A DNA stretch of 64,000 nt, from the NCBI GenBank assembly GCA_009777485.1, contig WRLT01000009.1:18505-82504 (forward strand). The letters run 5' to 3'. Made by a program: the position numbers and the translations under genes. The notes beneath the pieces are model-generated. The model made no database searches. It was not told where the DNA came from and worked only from the letters and a program-made list of their open reading frames with translations. This document shows, in pieces, positions 45,998 to 53,193 of the stretch; the stretch's first letter is position 1, and each line of letters begins with the position of its first letter. The stretch comes from Bacillota bacterium. GTDB lineage: Bacteria > Bacillota > Clostridia > Christensenellales > Pumilibacteraceae.

Positions 45998-47125
45998 ATG
46001 CTAACAAATAAATTTGAAAAGTATCTAATCAAGCGAATGAAACAAAAAGCCGCTGATGATTATATATCGCGCATAAAGACATTAGAAATGCACTATGGCG
46101 ACATTGATGATTATTATGACAAAGACCGCTGTCAATCTCTTTTGCTTGAATTTGAATACACCGCAGATGATGAAAGACTAAAAAGAAAACCTTTGCATAA
46201 AATTCCTATTAGAGTGGGGTCGAATATTCGCAAGGCAACAAGCAATTATCGCTCGTATATTAGAAAATATGTGAAATTTAGAAACGAAACTGCAACGCAA
46301 ACAAGTCAAACAAACAACATAAAAAATGATGTCAACAAAAATTTAACAACTGAAAAATTAAGATATTGGTTTGTCCCCTGTGATGAATGGTTTGATATAG
46401 AAGCCGCTTTTAGAGATTTTTCTAAATTGGAATGGTGGCAAACACAATTTCTTATGGGAATGAAAAATGGCGATATAGTTTATATTTATAAAACTCTACC
46501 CATTGGCGAGATTAAGTATAAAGGCAGAATAACCGAAACAAGAATACCATACAGCAAATTAAAAATAGATGATAGAGAATATGGAAAAAAAGTAAGCGGT
46601 AGAGAGTACAACGACAAAGATTTATTCTTTGAGTTTGAATTTGACAAAGCCTTGCCTAAAAGTCAAATTACAATGGAAATGCTAAAAAGTTGGGGCTTGC
46701 CTTATTTTCAATCAAGAGAATTGCCCGAAGAAATTGCACAAAGAATAGCGGAAGCTTATTTGCTTGATAATGACAACAATGATTTAATTAGCAGAATAAC
46801 CAAACCGTCAGCACCCGAAGGCAAGAAAAAAGAATACTACACAACGACCTATGAAAGAAACCCAAAAAATAGACAAGATTGTATTAGGCTACAAGGCACA
46901 ATATGCAAGGTTTGCGGCTTTAATTTTTATCAGACCTATGGCGAATTAGGAAAAGACTTTATTGAAGTACACCATAAAAAACCGTTGTATAGTTTAGACG
47001 AAGAAATTGTCATAAACCCTGCCGAAGATTTAGTAGCTGTTTGTTCAAACTGCCACCATATGCTACATAGAAACAAAGACGAAATTTTGACCATTGAAGA
47101 TTTGATAAAGTTAATAAGCAAGTAA
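45998..47125 (+). CDS. EVE-HNH protein, predicted modified-DNA restriction nuclease
   Basis: A 375-residue protein. Residues 1-100 form a basic, helical domain. Residues about 118-235 look like an EVE/PUA-type reader (RYWFVPCDEWFDIEAAF, MKNGDIVYIYKTLPIGEIKYKGRI). Residues 300-360 are an HNH nuclease with a zinc-binding CKVC..CSNC frame, EVHHKKP at 323-329 and the final Asn/His in CSNCHHMLH. EVE-HNH proteins are linked to restriction of DNA carrying modified cytosine. It is AT-rich, stands alone after the conserved trmD block and starts at ATG 45998 behind GAGGT. Probably acquired. Confidence 0.8.
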   Translation: MLTNKFEKYLIKRMKQKAADDYISRIKTLEMHYGDIDDYYDKDRCQSLLLEFEYTADDERLKRKPLHKIPIRVGSNIRKATSNYRSYIRKYVKFRNETATQTSQTNNIKNDVNKNLTTEKLRYWFVPCDEWFDIEAAFRDFSKLEWWQTQFLMGMKNGDIVYIYKTLPIGEIKYKGRITETRIPYSKLKIDDREYGKKVSGREYNDKDLFFEFEFDKALPKSQITMEMLKSWGLPYFQSRELPEEIAQRIAEAYLLDNDNNDLISRITKPSAPEGKKKEYYTTTYERNPKNRQDCIRLQGTICKVCGFNFYQTYGELGKDFIEVHHKKPLYSLDEEIVINPAEDLVAVCSNCHHMLHRNKDEILTIEDLIKLISK

Positions 47126-47407
47126 ATTATTGCATAAAGTTGCAATGAAACACACGCACGATTTTTTTGCGGATATACCGCCACGAAAGCCGTGCCGCAA
47201 AAGCAATATGTGTGAATTTATGAGTGAAATGAGTGTGAAACCCACCAAACACCACAAAAAACACACTATTTCAACCCTTTTACGCAGTTGTCAAATATTG
47301 AATTTCAAAAAGTTGTTACAGAACATATAGAAATGGAAACACACCGTAAAGCAAGCATTTGCTTTGCCTCACAAGAAGAAATAATTTCCGTCAGCCTTAT
47401 TTTAATT
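47126..47407. other. Intergenic region without a recognisable gene
   Basis: About 280 nt between the EVE-HNH gene and the convergent membrane gene. It has short open frames with no ribosome binding sites or recognisable proteins, and one small inverted repeat (AAAGCAA/TTTGCTTT near 47352-47371) that may help terminate the minus-strand gene. I see nothing else. Confidence 0.5.
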
Positions 47408-48550
47408 TCAAATAATGCAATCGCCGTCTATTTTTATATCGTCAATGCAACCAATTATGCCACACTCGGAACAACGAAAGCCAATGTACAGCCATTTTTT
47501 TGAATTGTCCTCACGTAATGCATAGCCCAAAGTTATGTATAGTGCACTATGACCTTTTTTATCGGGGCAAAAGTATTGCAAGTTCTCATCGTCGCTATCG
47601 TCCCAAAAATCCGCACTATCCTCAATATATTCCATTTCACCGCAGTTTTTGCAAACAATCCTGTATAATTGTTGTTCGCTGTTCCCCTCAACGGCAAATA
47701 TCGCCTCGCCACATTTCGCACATTTTTTATCCTCAAAAACTTCCGCTTGATAACCTGTTTTTTCAGTTTGGCTGTTAATGCAGTTTTGCAAGATGTCATA
47801 AACTTCTTGTGGTTTAGGTATAGAATAGAGGTGATTTCGCATCGGGGCAATTCGTCTGTTTTTAACTTTAACCTTTATTGTGCCGAATTGTTTGTTGCGT
47901 TCATATAGTGCATACTTGATTTTTATGCTGATAATATCCTTTATGTCATAAACTTTTGGTATGTTGTTATAGTAAAGGTAAACCTTTTCATTTGTAATTT
48001 GATAGCTAAAATCCGCTGACATAAAACACATAATCAGAAAAATAACCGCAAGCATAATCAAACCGAGTTGAAGAACAAAAAAAGTTTTTAATTTGTTGGA
48101 AAGTCCAATGTCAAAGAAAACCGCAATAATAACAAAAATGATTTCTAATAGCAAAAAAAGAAATAAACATATCTTAGCAGAGTACATTATACCGCCAATT
48201 CTGCTTGTACCGCCTTCCCACAAAACTTCCTCATTTTTAGAATGAATTTTTAAAAACTCTTTAACATCGTCAGCGGATTGACCTTTCCAATGCTTTCCGT
48301 CGAAAGTCATTGTTTCAGATGAAATGATGTTGGTATCTTTTGTTTTAATTTTTTTCGGCACTATAAAATAAACTGCTAAGATAAGACTTGCAATGCCGAT
48401 AACTACACACATAATTACTACGGGTATTAATTCCGCAATTGTTTTGTCCGCAGGATTAGCAACAGGAATATAAATTGCAAAAACAACCATTGCGATTGTA
48501 ATGGCAATTAATATCAAAATTATTGACCACGGTTTATACGTGCTTTTCAT
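47408..48550 (-). CDS. Membrane protein with PH-like domain and C-terminal zinc ribbons
   Basis: A 380-residue protein of unknown function. Two N-terminal hydrophobic helices (about 10-30, 40-62) and two more (about 125-150, 155-175) flank a soluble segment; a PH-like region follows (ADFSYQITNEKVYLYYNNIPKVYDIKDIISIKIKYALYERNKQFG). The last 130 residues hold zinc-ribbon pairs CAKC/CKNC and CSEC. Architecture resembles the small PH-like genes at 27.6-29.3 kb. It has its own leaderless-type promoter, divergent from the amidohydrolase. Confidence 0.65.
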   Translation of the reverse strand: MKSTYKPWSIILILIAITIAMVVFAIYIPVANPADKTIAELIPVVIMCVVIGIASLILAVYFIVPKKIKTKDTNIISSETMTFDGKHWKGQSADDVKEFLKIHSKNEEVLWEGGTSRIGGIMYSAKICLFLFLLLEIIFVIIAVFFDIGLSNKLKTFFVLQLGLIMLAVIFLIMCFMSADFSYQITNEKVYLYYNNIPKVYDIKDIISIKIKYALYERNKQFGTIKVKVKNRRIAPMRNHLYSIPKPQEVYDILQNCINSQTEKTGYQAEVFEDKKCAKCGEAIFAVEGNSEQQLYRIVCKNCGEMEYIEDSADFWDDSDDENLQYFCPDKKGHSALYITLGYALREDNSKKWLYIGFRCSECGIIGCIDDIKIDGDCII

Positions 48551-48556
48551 AGGTAT

Positions 48557-48585
48557 ATTATATCAGTTTTATGCGGTAACGTCAA
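48557..48585 (-). promoter_or_regulatory. Promoter for the zinc-ribbon membrane protein, leaderless geometry
   Basis: Minus strand: TTGACG (48580-48585), 17-bp spacer, TATAAT (48557-48562), then 6 nt and the ATG at 48548-48550. Confidence 0.75.
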
Positions 48586-48627
48586 TAGTATAGGGATTGC
48601 AAAAATAGCAGAAGTGTAGAATTGTTG

Positions 48628-48656
48628 TTGACAAATAGTCGTGCGTAAATTATACT
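48628..48656 (+). promoter_or_regulatory. Promoter for the amidohydrolase, leaderless geometry
   Basis: TTGACA at 48628-48633, 17-bp spacer, TATACT at 48651-48656, then 7 nt and ATG at 48664. Confidence 0.75.
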
Positions 48657-48663
48657 AACGAAC

Positions 48664-49461
48664 ATGAAGTTCTTTGATTTTCATACGCATGTATTTCCCG
48701 ATGAATTAGCCGAGCGCGCGCTTGCAAAGCTTGCTTGCGGCGCGCACATACAGCCGTTTACAGACGGAACGCTTTCGGGCACGGCAAAATATTTGTCTAG
48801 TGAGGGCGTTGACAATTTTTTAACGCTGCATATTGCTACTAACCCCCGTCAGCAAACTAATGTCAATAACTTTGCAATATCGGTGCAAAATAGCGGTGTG
48901 TGCGGGGCTTTCGGTTCGGTTCATCCGCAAGCACCCGACGCGCTTGACGAAATTCAGCGCATACATGCGGCAGGGTTAAAGGGGATTAAACTGCACCCCG
49001 AATACCAAGAATTTAATTTAGACGATAAAGCCGTGTATCCGATTTACGAGCTGTGCAGAGATTTAAATTTGATTGTTTTGTTTCATGCGGGGGTTGATAT
49101 TGCGTTTATGAATTCGCTGCGCGCCCCGATTGCCGCCATCAAAAATATAGCGTCCGATATTAAAGGCTTAACCTTTATCGCCGCGCATTTAGGCGGATTT
49201 ATGCTAGCGGACGAGGTAGAAAACGCTTTGGCGGGAAAAGCAGACATTTATTTAGATACGAGTTATTCAGCAGGGTTCGTTGCGCCGCACACAGCCGAAA
49301 AAATTATTCAAAAGCACGGCGCGGCCAATATACTGTTCGGCAGTGATTGTCCGTGGGGAAGTCCCGCCGCACATATCCGCTTTATCGACAGCCTAAAAAT
49401 TTCCGCCCGCGAAAAAGAACAAATCTTTTATAAAAATGCCGAAAGGCTGCTGCAAAATTGA
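48664..49461 (+). CDS. Amidohydrolase-family metal-dependent hydrolase
   Basis: A 265-residue TIM-barrel hydrolase of the amidohydrolase 2 type. It begins with the metal motif DFHTHVFPD, then GLKGIKLHPEYQEF, LFHAGVD, IAAHLGGF and LFGSDCPWG with the catalytic Asp. The substrate is unknown; the family includes decarboxylases and lactonases. No signal peptide. Read alone from its own promoter, and followed by the serS promoter. Confidence 0.82.
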   Translation: MKFFDFHTHVFPDELAERALAKLACGAHIQPFTDGTLSGTAKYLSSEGVDNFLTLHIATNPRQQTNVNNFAISVQNSGVCGAFGSVHPQAPDALDEIQRIHAAGLKGIKLHPEYQEFNLDDKAVYPIYELCRDLNLIVLFHAGVDIAFMNSLRAPIAAIKNIASDIKGLTFIAAHLGGFMLADEVENALAGKADIYLDTSYSAGFVAPHTAEKIIQKHGAANILFGSDCPWGSPAAHIRFIDSLKISAREKEQIFYKNAERLLQN

Positions 49462-49515
49462 TTGTTATTTTTTGCGATTTATTGTATACTGCAATTAGCA
49501 ATTTAAAAAAATTGC
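49462..49515 (+). promoter_or_regulatory. serS promoter and leader hairpin
   Basis: TTGTTA at 49462-49467, 17-bp spacer, TATACT at 49485-49490. The short leader has a 7-bp stem GCAATTT/AAATTGC (about 49498-49515) just before the AGAGGTGAG ribosome binding site. There is no T-box structure, which is notable for an aminoacyl-tRNA synthetase in Firmicutes. Confidence 0.65.
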
Positions 49516-49531
49516 GTACAAGAGGTGAGTT

Positions 49532-50767
49532 ATGTTAGACATAAACCGAATTTTCACAGAGAAAACCGCGCTTGCAAACGGTTTAGCAAAAAAAGGCTAC
49601 GATGTTTCTAGGCTAGACCATTTAGAAACGCTTGTAGTTAAAAGCCGTAATTTAAACAAGCAAATCGAAGAGCTGCGCGCACACCGCAATAAAATTCAAA
49701 GCGATAAAAATATCAGCGTTGACGAAAAGCGCGCTGTTCGCGACCAAATCGCAGGCTTAGATACAGCCCTTTTGCCGCTGCAATCCGAAATTGACGCACT
49801 GCTGTATGATATTCCGAATACACCCGATGAGGACGCGCCCGTAGGAAATTCGGAGGCCGATAACAAGGTAATTTTCGAAACAACCGATTTTTATGTATGC
49901 AAGACGGACAAGCCTAAGCCGCATTGGGAAGTAGCTAAAAGCCTAGATATTTTAGATACCGAATTAGCCTCTAAGGTTTCGGGTTCGATGTTTGCGTTTT
50001 ATCGCGGCAAAGGTGCGCAGCTGCTGCGCGCGCTTATATCATACGCATTAAAAATCAACGGTAAAAAATATACCGAAGTTATTCCGCCGCATATGGTTTC
50101 TTCGCAAACCTTAACGTATACGGGGCATTTGCCTAAATTTGCCGCCGAGCAATATAAAGCGCAATTAGACGATTTATGGTTAATACCCACCGCCGAAGTT
50201 CCGCTTACGGCTGGGTTTGCGCAAACCGTCTACGACCTTAAAGAACTGCCCAAACGCGTAATGGGCTATTCGGTTTGTTTTAGGCGCGAGGCGGGCAGTG
50301 CGGGCAAGGATACGCGCGGCTTACAGCGTTTGCATGAGTTTCATAAGGTTGAATTAGTTAAAATTGTAGAGCCTTCCGCTTGTAAAGCAGAGCTTGCGGA
50401 TTTGTTAGAGGATTGCTTAAAGCCGATTAAGGATTTAAAGCTTAGGTATCGTATTGTTGACCTTTGCACGGGCGATATGGGCGACAAGTACGGACGCTGT
50501 TACGATATAGAGGTATATAGCCCCGGCGTTCAAAAATGGTTAGAGGTTTCCTCTGTCGGACATTTTTCGGATTATCAAGCACGGCGGGCGGGAATTCGTT
50601 ATAAAAATGCAGACGGTAAAAAAGGTGTAGCCTTTACACTAAACGGTTCTGGGCTTGCAACACCCAGAGTATGGACGGCTATTATAGAAACTTATCAACA
50701 GCCCGACGGTTCGGTAATAGTGCCAGACGTTTTAAAACCTTACATGGATTGCGATAAAATTGATTAA
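49532..50767 (+). CDS. serS: Seryl-tRNA synthetase
   Basis: A 411-residue class II synthetase. N-terminal tRNA-binding coiled coil (LVVKSRNLNKQIEELRAHRNKIQ), motif 1 region near YTEVIPPHMV, motif 2 FRREAGSAGKDTRGLQRLHEF, and motif 3 NGSGLATPRVW. Full length. It starts at ATG 49532 after AGAGGTGAG. Confidence 0.96.
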   Translation: MLDINRIFTEKTALANGLAKKGYDVSRLDHLETLVVKSRNLNKQIEELRAHRNKIQSDKNISVDEKRAVRDQIAGLDTALLPLQSEIDALLYDIPNTPDEDAPVGNSEADNKVIFETTDFYVCKTDKPKPHWEVAKSLDILDTELASKVSGSMFAFYRGKGAQLLRALISYALKINGKKYTEVIPPHMVSSQTLTYTGHLPKFAAEQYKAQLDDLWLIPTAEVPLTAGFAQTVYDLKELPKRVMGYSVCFRREAGSAGKDTRGLQRLHEFHKVELVKIVEPSACKAELADLLEDCLKPIKDLKLRYRIVDLCTGDMGDKYGRCYDIEVYSPGVQKWLEVSSVGHFSDYQARRAGIRYKNADGKKGVAFTLNGSGLATPRVWTAIIETYQQPDGSVIVPDVLKPYMDCDKID

Positions 50768-50864
50768 GTTATATACATTTCAATATTTAAAAACTCAATT
50801 CTAGGGCGGAGTAGGTAGTAGATGTAAATATCCGCTAATAATTTTGCTTTTTCAACATTACATC

Positions 50865-50915
50865 TGTTGGACAAAGACCCTAACTTATATATTTGTTGGA
50901 CTTTTGACCTACAAT
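50865..50915 (+). promoter_or_regulatory. Direct repeats and -10 upstream of the XRE gene
   Basis: TGTTGGAC occurs at 50865-50872 and 50894-50901, 29 bp apart (about three helical turns), each followed by a GACC. A TACAAT -10 at 50910-50915 lies 6 nt before the XRE ATG; no good -35 is visible. The repeats are candidate operator sites for the XRE protein. Confidence 0.45.
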
Positions 50916-50921
50916 GTATAT

Positions 50922-51122
50922 ATGAACATCGGAGAAACAATTAAAGATTTGCGAGAAGAAAAAGATATTTCCATGCGTCAGCTTGCAAAAAATTTGGAAG
51001 TTGATATCAAAACTGTTTGGACATGGGAGAACGGAGTAAAAGACCCTAGTGCAATAAACATTGTTAAGCTTGCGGATTATTTCGGCGTTACTACCGATTA
51101 TATCTTCGGAAGAGAAAAATGA
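50922..51122 (+). CDS. Small XRE-family transcriptional regulator
   Basis: A 66-residue Cro/C1-type helix-turn-helix protein: MNIGETIKDLREEKDISMRQLAKNLEVDIKTVWTWENGVKDPSAINIVKLADYFGVTTDYIFGRE. The start is ATG 50922, since upstream in-frame codons lie before the predicted transcription start. Its stop overlaps the next start as ATGA. It probably controls its own operon through the direct repeats upstream. Confidence 0.88.
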   Translation: MNIGETIKDLREEKDISMRQLAKNLEVDIKTVWTWENGVKDPSAINIVKLADYFGVTTDYIFGREK

Positions 51123-51682
51123 AAAAGAAAATACTATATAACAGCATTTATATCTTTGTTGTATTCGTTGCGTTGGGCCTGCTTTTTTGGTACGGTTCTG
51201 TCAGTAACGGCACATTTGACGTAAATTTGGGTGGAGGAACACCGCTTATCGATGTATTCGGAGAACCTCAAACACAACTGCCCGATATTATTACTCCCGA
51301 AATACCTGATACTAATCCGCCGAATAATCAAGAACCCAAAGATGATAGCCCTGATTTGCCCAAAATACCCGAACCAAGCATTCCCGAATTTTTGTTACAT
51401 AACACGGTTTACGCAAATAATACCTCAGTCGGTCTTATCTTTGATGTGCCCCAAAAAACTGCGCGGTTTTTTTGTGTAGAAACGCAAACCGATTTATTTA
51501 ACTTTACCTTTACTGTTCAACCTCAAAACAAGTTATTGTGTGAAATCGTGTACGAAGGCGAAACTATTCAATTTACATTTACGGTTGAAGAAGAAAGAAT
51601 TTCAACCGTTTCCACTCGGCTTACGGAAATTCTAGATGTACAAAATCCGCTGTTTCCGGGAATATTAGACTTCTTTACTTGA
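51119..51682 (+). CDS. Membrane-anchored protein with proline-rich linker
   Basis: A 187-residue protein with one N-terminal membrane helix (residues 8-25), a Pro/Asp/Glu-rich extracellular spacer (about 45-90: PEIPDTNPPNNQEPKDDSPDLP) and a small beta domain at the C-terminus (FNFTFTVQPQNKLLCEIVYEGETIQFTFTVEEE). Unknown function. It is translationally coupled to the XRE gene (ATGA), so the pair forms a regulator-plus-surface-protein unit. Its TGA stop overlaps the tRNA promoter. Confidence 0.65.
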   Translation: MKKKILYNSIYIFVVFVALGLLFWYGSVSNGTFDVNLGGGTPLIDVFGEPQTQLPDIITPEIPDTNPPNNQEPKDDSPDLPKIPEPSIPEFLLHNTVYANNTSVGLIFDVPQKTARFFCVETQTDLFNFTFTVQPQNKLLCEIVYEGETIQFTFTVEEERISTVSTRLTEILDVQNPLFPGILDFFT

Positions 51683-51707
51683 CAAAAATAAAATTCTCCT
51701 CTACAAT
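51679..51707 (+). promoter_or_regulatory. Promoter of tRNA-Arg
   Basis: TTGACA at 51679-51684, 17-bp spacer, TACAAT at 51702-51707. It overlaps the stop codon of the preceding gene. Confidence 0.75.
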
Positions 51708-51722
51708 AGAACTTACTATCTT

Positions 51723-51797
51723 GTTCCCGTAGTTGAACGGATACAACGATGCCCTCCGGAGGCATTGGTACAGGTTCGATTCCTGTCGGGAACGCCA
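51723..51797 (+). tRNA. tRNA-Arg, anticodon CCG
   Basis: Cloverleaf of 75 nt with CCA encoded. Acceptor GTTCCCG/CGGGAAC, D stem GTTG/CAAC, anticodon stem ATGCC/GGCAT with loop CTCCGGA (anticodon CCG, reading CGG), T arm CAGG-TTCGATT-CCTG. G is the discriminator base before CCA. Confidence 0.95.
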
Positions 51798-51914
51798 AAT
51801 TTTGAATATTTTTAATTAAATATTATTAACAAATGTATTCGTTATGCAGACAGGTCGTAGACAGTGGTTCAAGTTTGAGCAATCAAGAGAACGCGCAAGG
51901 AAATTTATTGTAAT

Positions 51915-52430
51915 ATGCCCGATGTTTTTAATGAATCATACAAAGTTATAGGCAAAAGAAAGTCAAGCAAACCTACTTTAATTTTAGGTTTTATCTTTTT
52001 GGCAATCACCATTGTATTTGTTACAATGACAATCATTCATAGAAATGATAGCGAAGCATTAGCCCCTGGGATTCTTTTATGCTGTTTATTTTTTATAATT
52101 ACGCTAAGTTACTTTGTATCCTTATTAGATGTTCGCAAGATACCCAAAGACTTGATAGGGGTAAATGAAGACAGTATATTTTTACTTGCACAAAACAAAC
52201 AAATAAAAATTGCTGATATTGCATGGCTGCGTTGCGCTAATGAAAGACCAAGGCTTTTTGCAGCTACTAGCCGAGCTGTTTTTCTTTGGGGATATGTGCA
52301 AATAGAAACGAATGACGGCGAAAAATACTTTCAAAACCATATAGGTAAAATTAAAGAGGTTGAGCAAGAATTGTGCTCGCTTGCAATACGCAACGGCAAT
52401 TATAACTATGACGTTAGGACTAAAAAATGA
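51915..52430 (+). CDS. Small membrane protein with PH-like domain
   Basis: A 171-residue protein with two membrane helices (about 22-42 and 50-72) and a short beta domain (LIGVNEDSIFLLAQNKQIKIADIAWLRC). It has the same layout as the three genes at 27.6-29.3 kb, but little residue identity. It overlaps the next gene as ATGA. No clear ribosome binding site is seen. Function unknown. Confidence 0.6.
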   Translation: MPDVFNESYKVIGKRKSSKPTLILGFIFLAITIVFVTMTIIHRNDSEALAPGILLCCLFFIITLSYFVSLLDVRKIPKDLIGVNEDSIFLLAQNKQIKIADIAWLRCANERPRLFAATSRAVFLWGYVQIETNDGEKYFQNHIGKIKEVEQELCSLAIRNGNYNYDVRTKK

Positions 52431-52951
52431 AAAGCATAGGCAGTAGAATTAAAGAAGATTTTTTTATTTGCGATAGCGAAATACTTGCCGAAAAACTAAT
52501 CGGGAAGTATTTATGCGTTCATATAAACGGAAAAACCTCTAAGTTTATGATTAGCGAAACGGAGGCATACGGCATCAACGACAGCGCGTGTCATTGCTAT
52601 AAAGGCCGCACAAAACGCAACGCCCCTATGTTTTGCAAGGGCGGTACCGTGTATATATATTTATGCTACGGCTTGCACGAGATAGCAAACATCGCTGCGG
52701 GAAAAGAAAACGAAGGTCAGGGGGTTATGATTCGCGGGCTTGATAATACTTTTGGGCCCGGAAAAATAACAAAGCTAGCAGGCATTGACAGAAGCTTTAA
52801 TTATGAATATCTGCCAACATCCTTAACCATTTGGCTGGAAGAAAATTTAACAAAAAGTACATGTAAAATAGAAAAGTTTAAACGTATCGGTATAGGATAC
52901 GCCGTACAGCAAGACCAGGATAAGCTTTGGCGGTTTAGAATTAAAAATTAA
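52427..52951 (+). CDS. 3-methyladenine DNA glycosylase, MPG/AAG family
   Basis: A 174-residue base-excision repair enzyme for alkylated purines. It has the family block SETEAYGINDSACHCYKGRTKRNAPMF, CKGGTVYIYLCYGLHEIANIAAG, GQGVMIRG and FGPGKITKLAGI. Catalytic Glu lies in ETEAY. A little shorter than the roughly 200-residue norm. Coupled to the preceding membrane protein (ATGA). It is the last gene before the CRISPR locus. Confidence 0.9.
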   Translation: MKSIGSRIKEDFFICDSEILAEKLIGKYLCVHINGKTSKFMISETEAYGINDSACHCYKGRTKRNAPMFCKGGTVYIYLCYGLHEIANIAAGKENEGQGVMIRGLDNTFGPGKITKLAGIDRSFNYEYLPTSLTIWLEENLTKSTCKIEKFKRIGIGYAVQQDQDKLWRFRIKN

Positions 52952-52992
52952 CATTTCTTTTTAGTTTGATTAAAAAAAGTATTTTATTTAGT

Positions 52993-53021
52993 TTGCAAAT
53001 CTTGTCAAAATATGTTATAAT
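52993..53021 (+). promoter_or_regulatory. Predicted cas9 operon promoter
   Basis: TTGCAA at 52993-52998, 17-bp spacer, TATAAT at 53016-53021. Transcription from about 53028 would read through the complement of the whole tracrRNA gene, including its terminator stem, before reaching cas9 at 53194. The leader would be about 165 nt. Confidence 0.7.
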
Positions 53022-53059
53022 GTTAGACGAAATGTAGGTTTTGTTTAGGTATTATAAAT

Positions 53060-53153
53060 AAAAAAATCGCACCCGTCGGTACGATTTTTTTTGAGGAACA
53101 TTACCTCTCGGAGTTGGAACAAGTTATGTTATTTGAACTCGTGTGTAATTCCT
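53060..53153 (-). ncRNA. tracrRNA for Cas9
   Basis: About 94 nt, antisense to the cas9 leader. The anti-repeat is GGAATTACAC at its 5' end, perfectly complementary to 10 nt of the CRISPR repeat (positions 12-21), then a 5/6-nt internal loop, then TCAAAT pairing with the first six repeat bases (one G-U). This is the lower stem-bulge-upper stem plan of type II guide duplexes. Further 3' are an AACTTGTT nexus region, a GAGG/CCTC hairpin and an intrinsic terminator, ATCGtACC..GGGTgCGAT followed by T7 (53060-53093). Confidence 0.88.
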
Positions 53154-53159
53154 ACATTC

Positions 53160-53188
53160 ATACTAACACAATTTTAAGGAGAACGCAA
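53160..53188 (-). promoter_or_regulatory. tracrRNA promoter
   Basis: Minus strand: TTGCGT (53183-53188), 17-bp spacer, TAGTAT (53160-53165), giving a start at about 53153. The -35 lies 6 bp from the cas9 ATG, and the spacer covers the cas9 ribosome binding site. Confidence 0.7.
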
Positions 53189-53193
53189 GCAAA

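Noticed and set aside
47130..47503. Two short plus-strand open frames after the EVE-HNH gene
   Set aside because: No ribosome binding sites, no recognisable products, and one runs antisense into the minus-strand membrane gene.
49462..49531. Possible T-box upstream of serS
   Set aside because: The leader is only about 35 nt, with a simple AT hairpin and no specifier or T-box sequence.
51568..51798. Minus-strand frame across the tRNA-Arg gene
   Set aside because: The sequence is explained by the tRNA cloverleaf and the end of the preceding gene.
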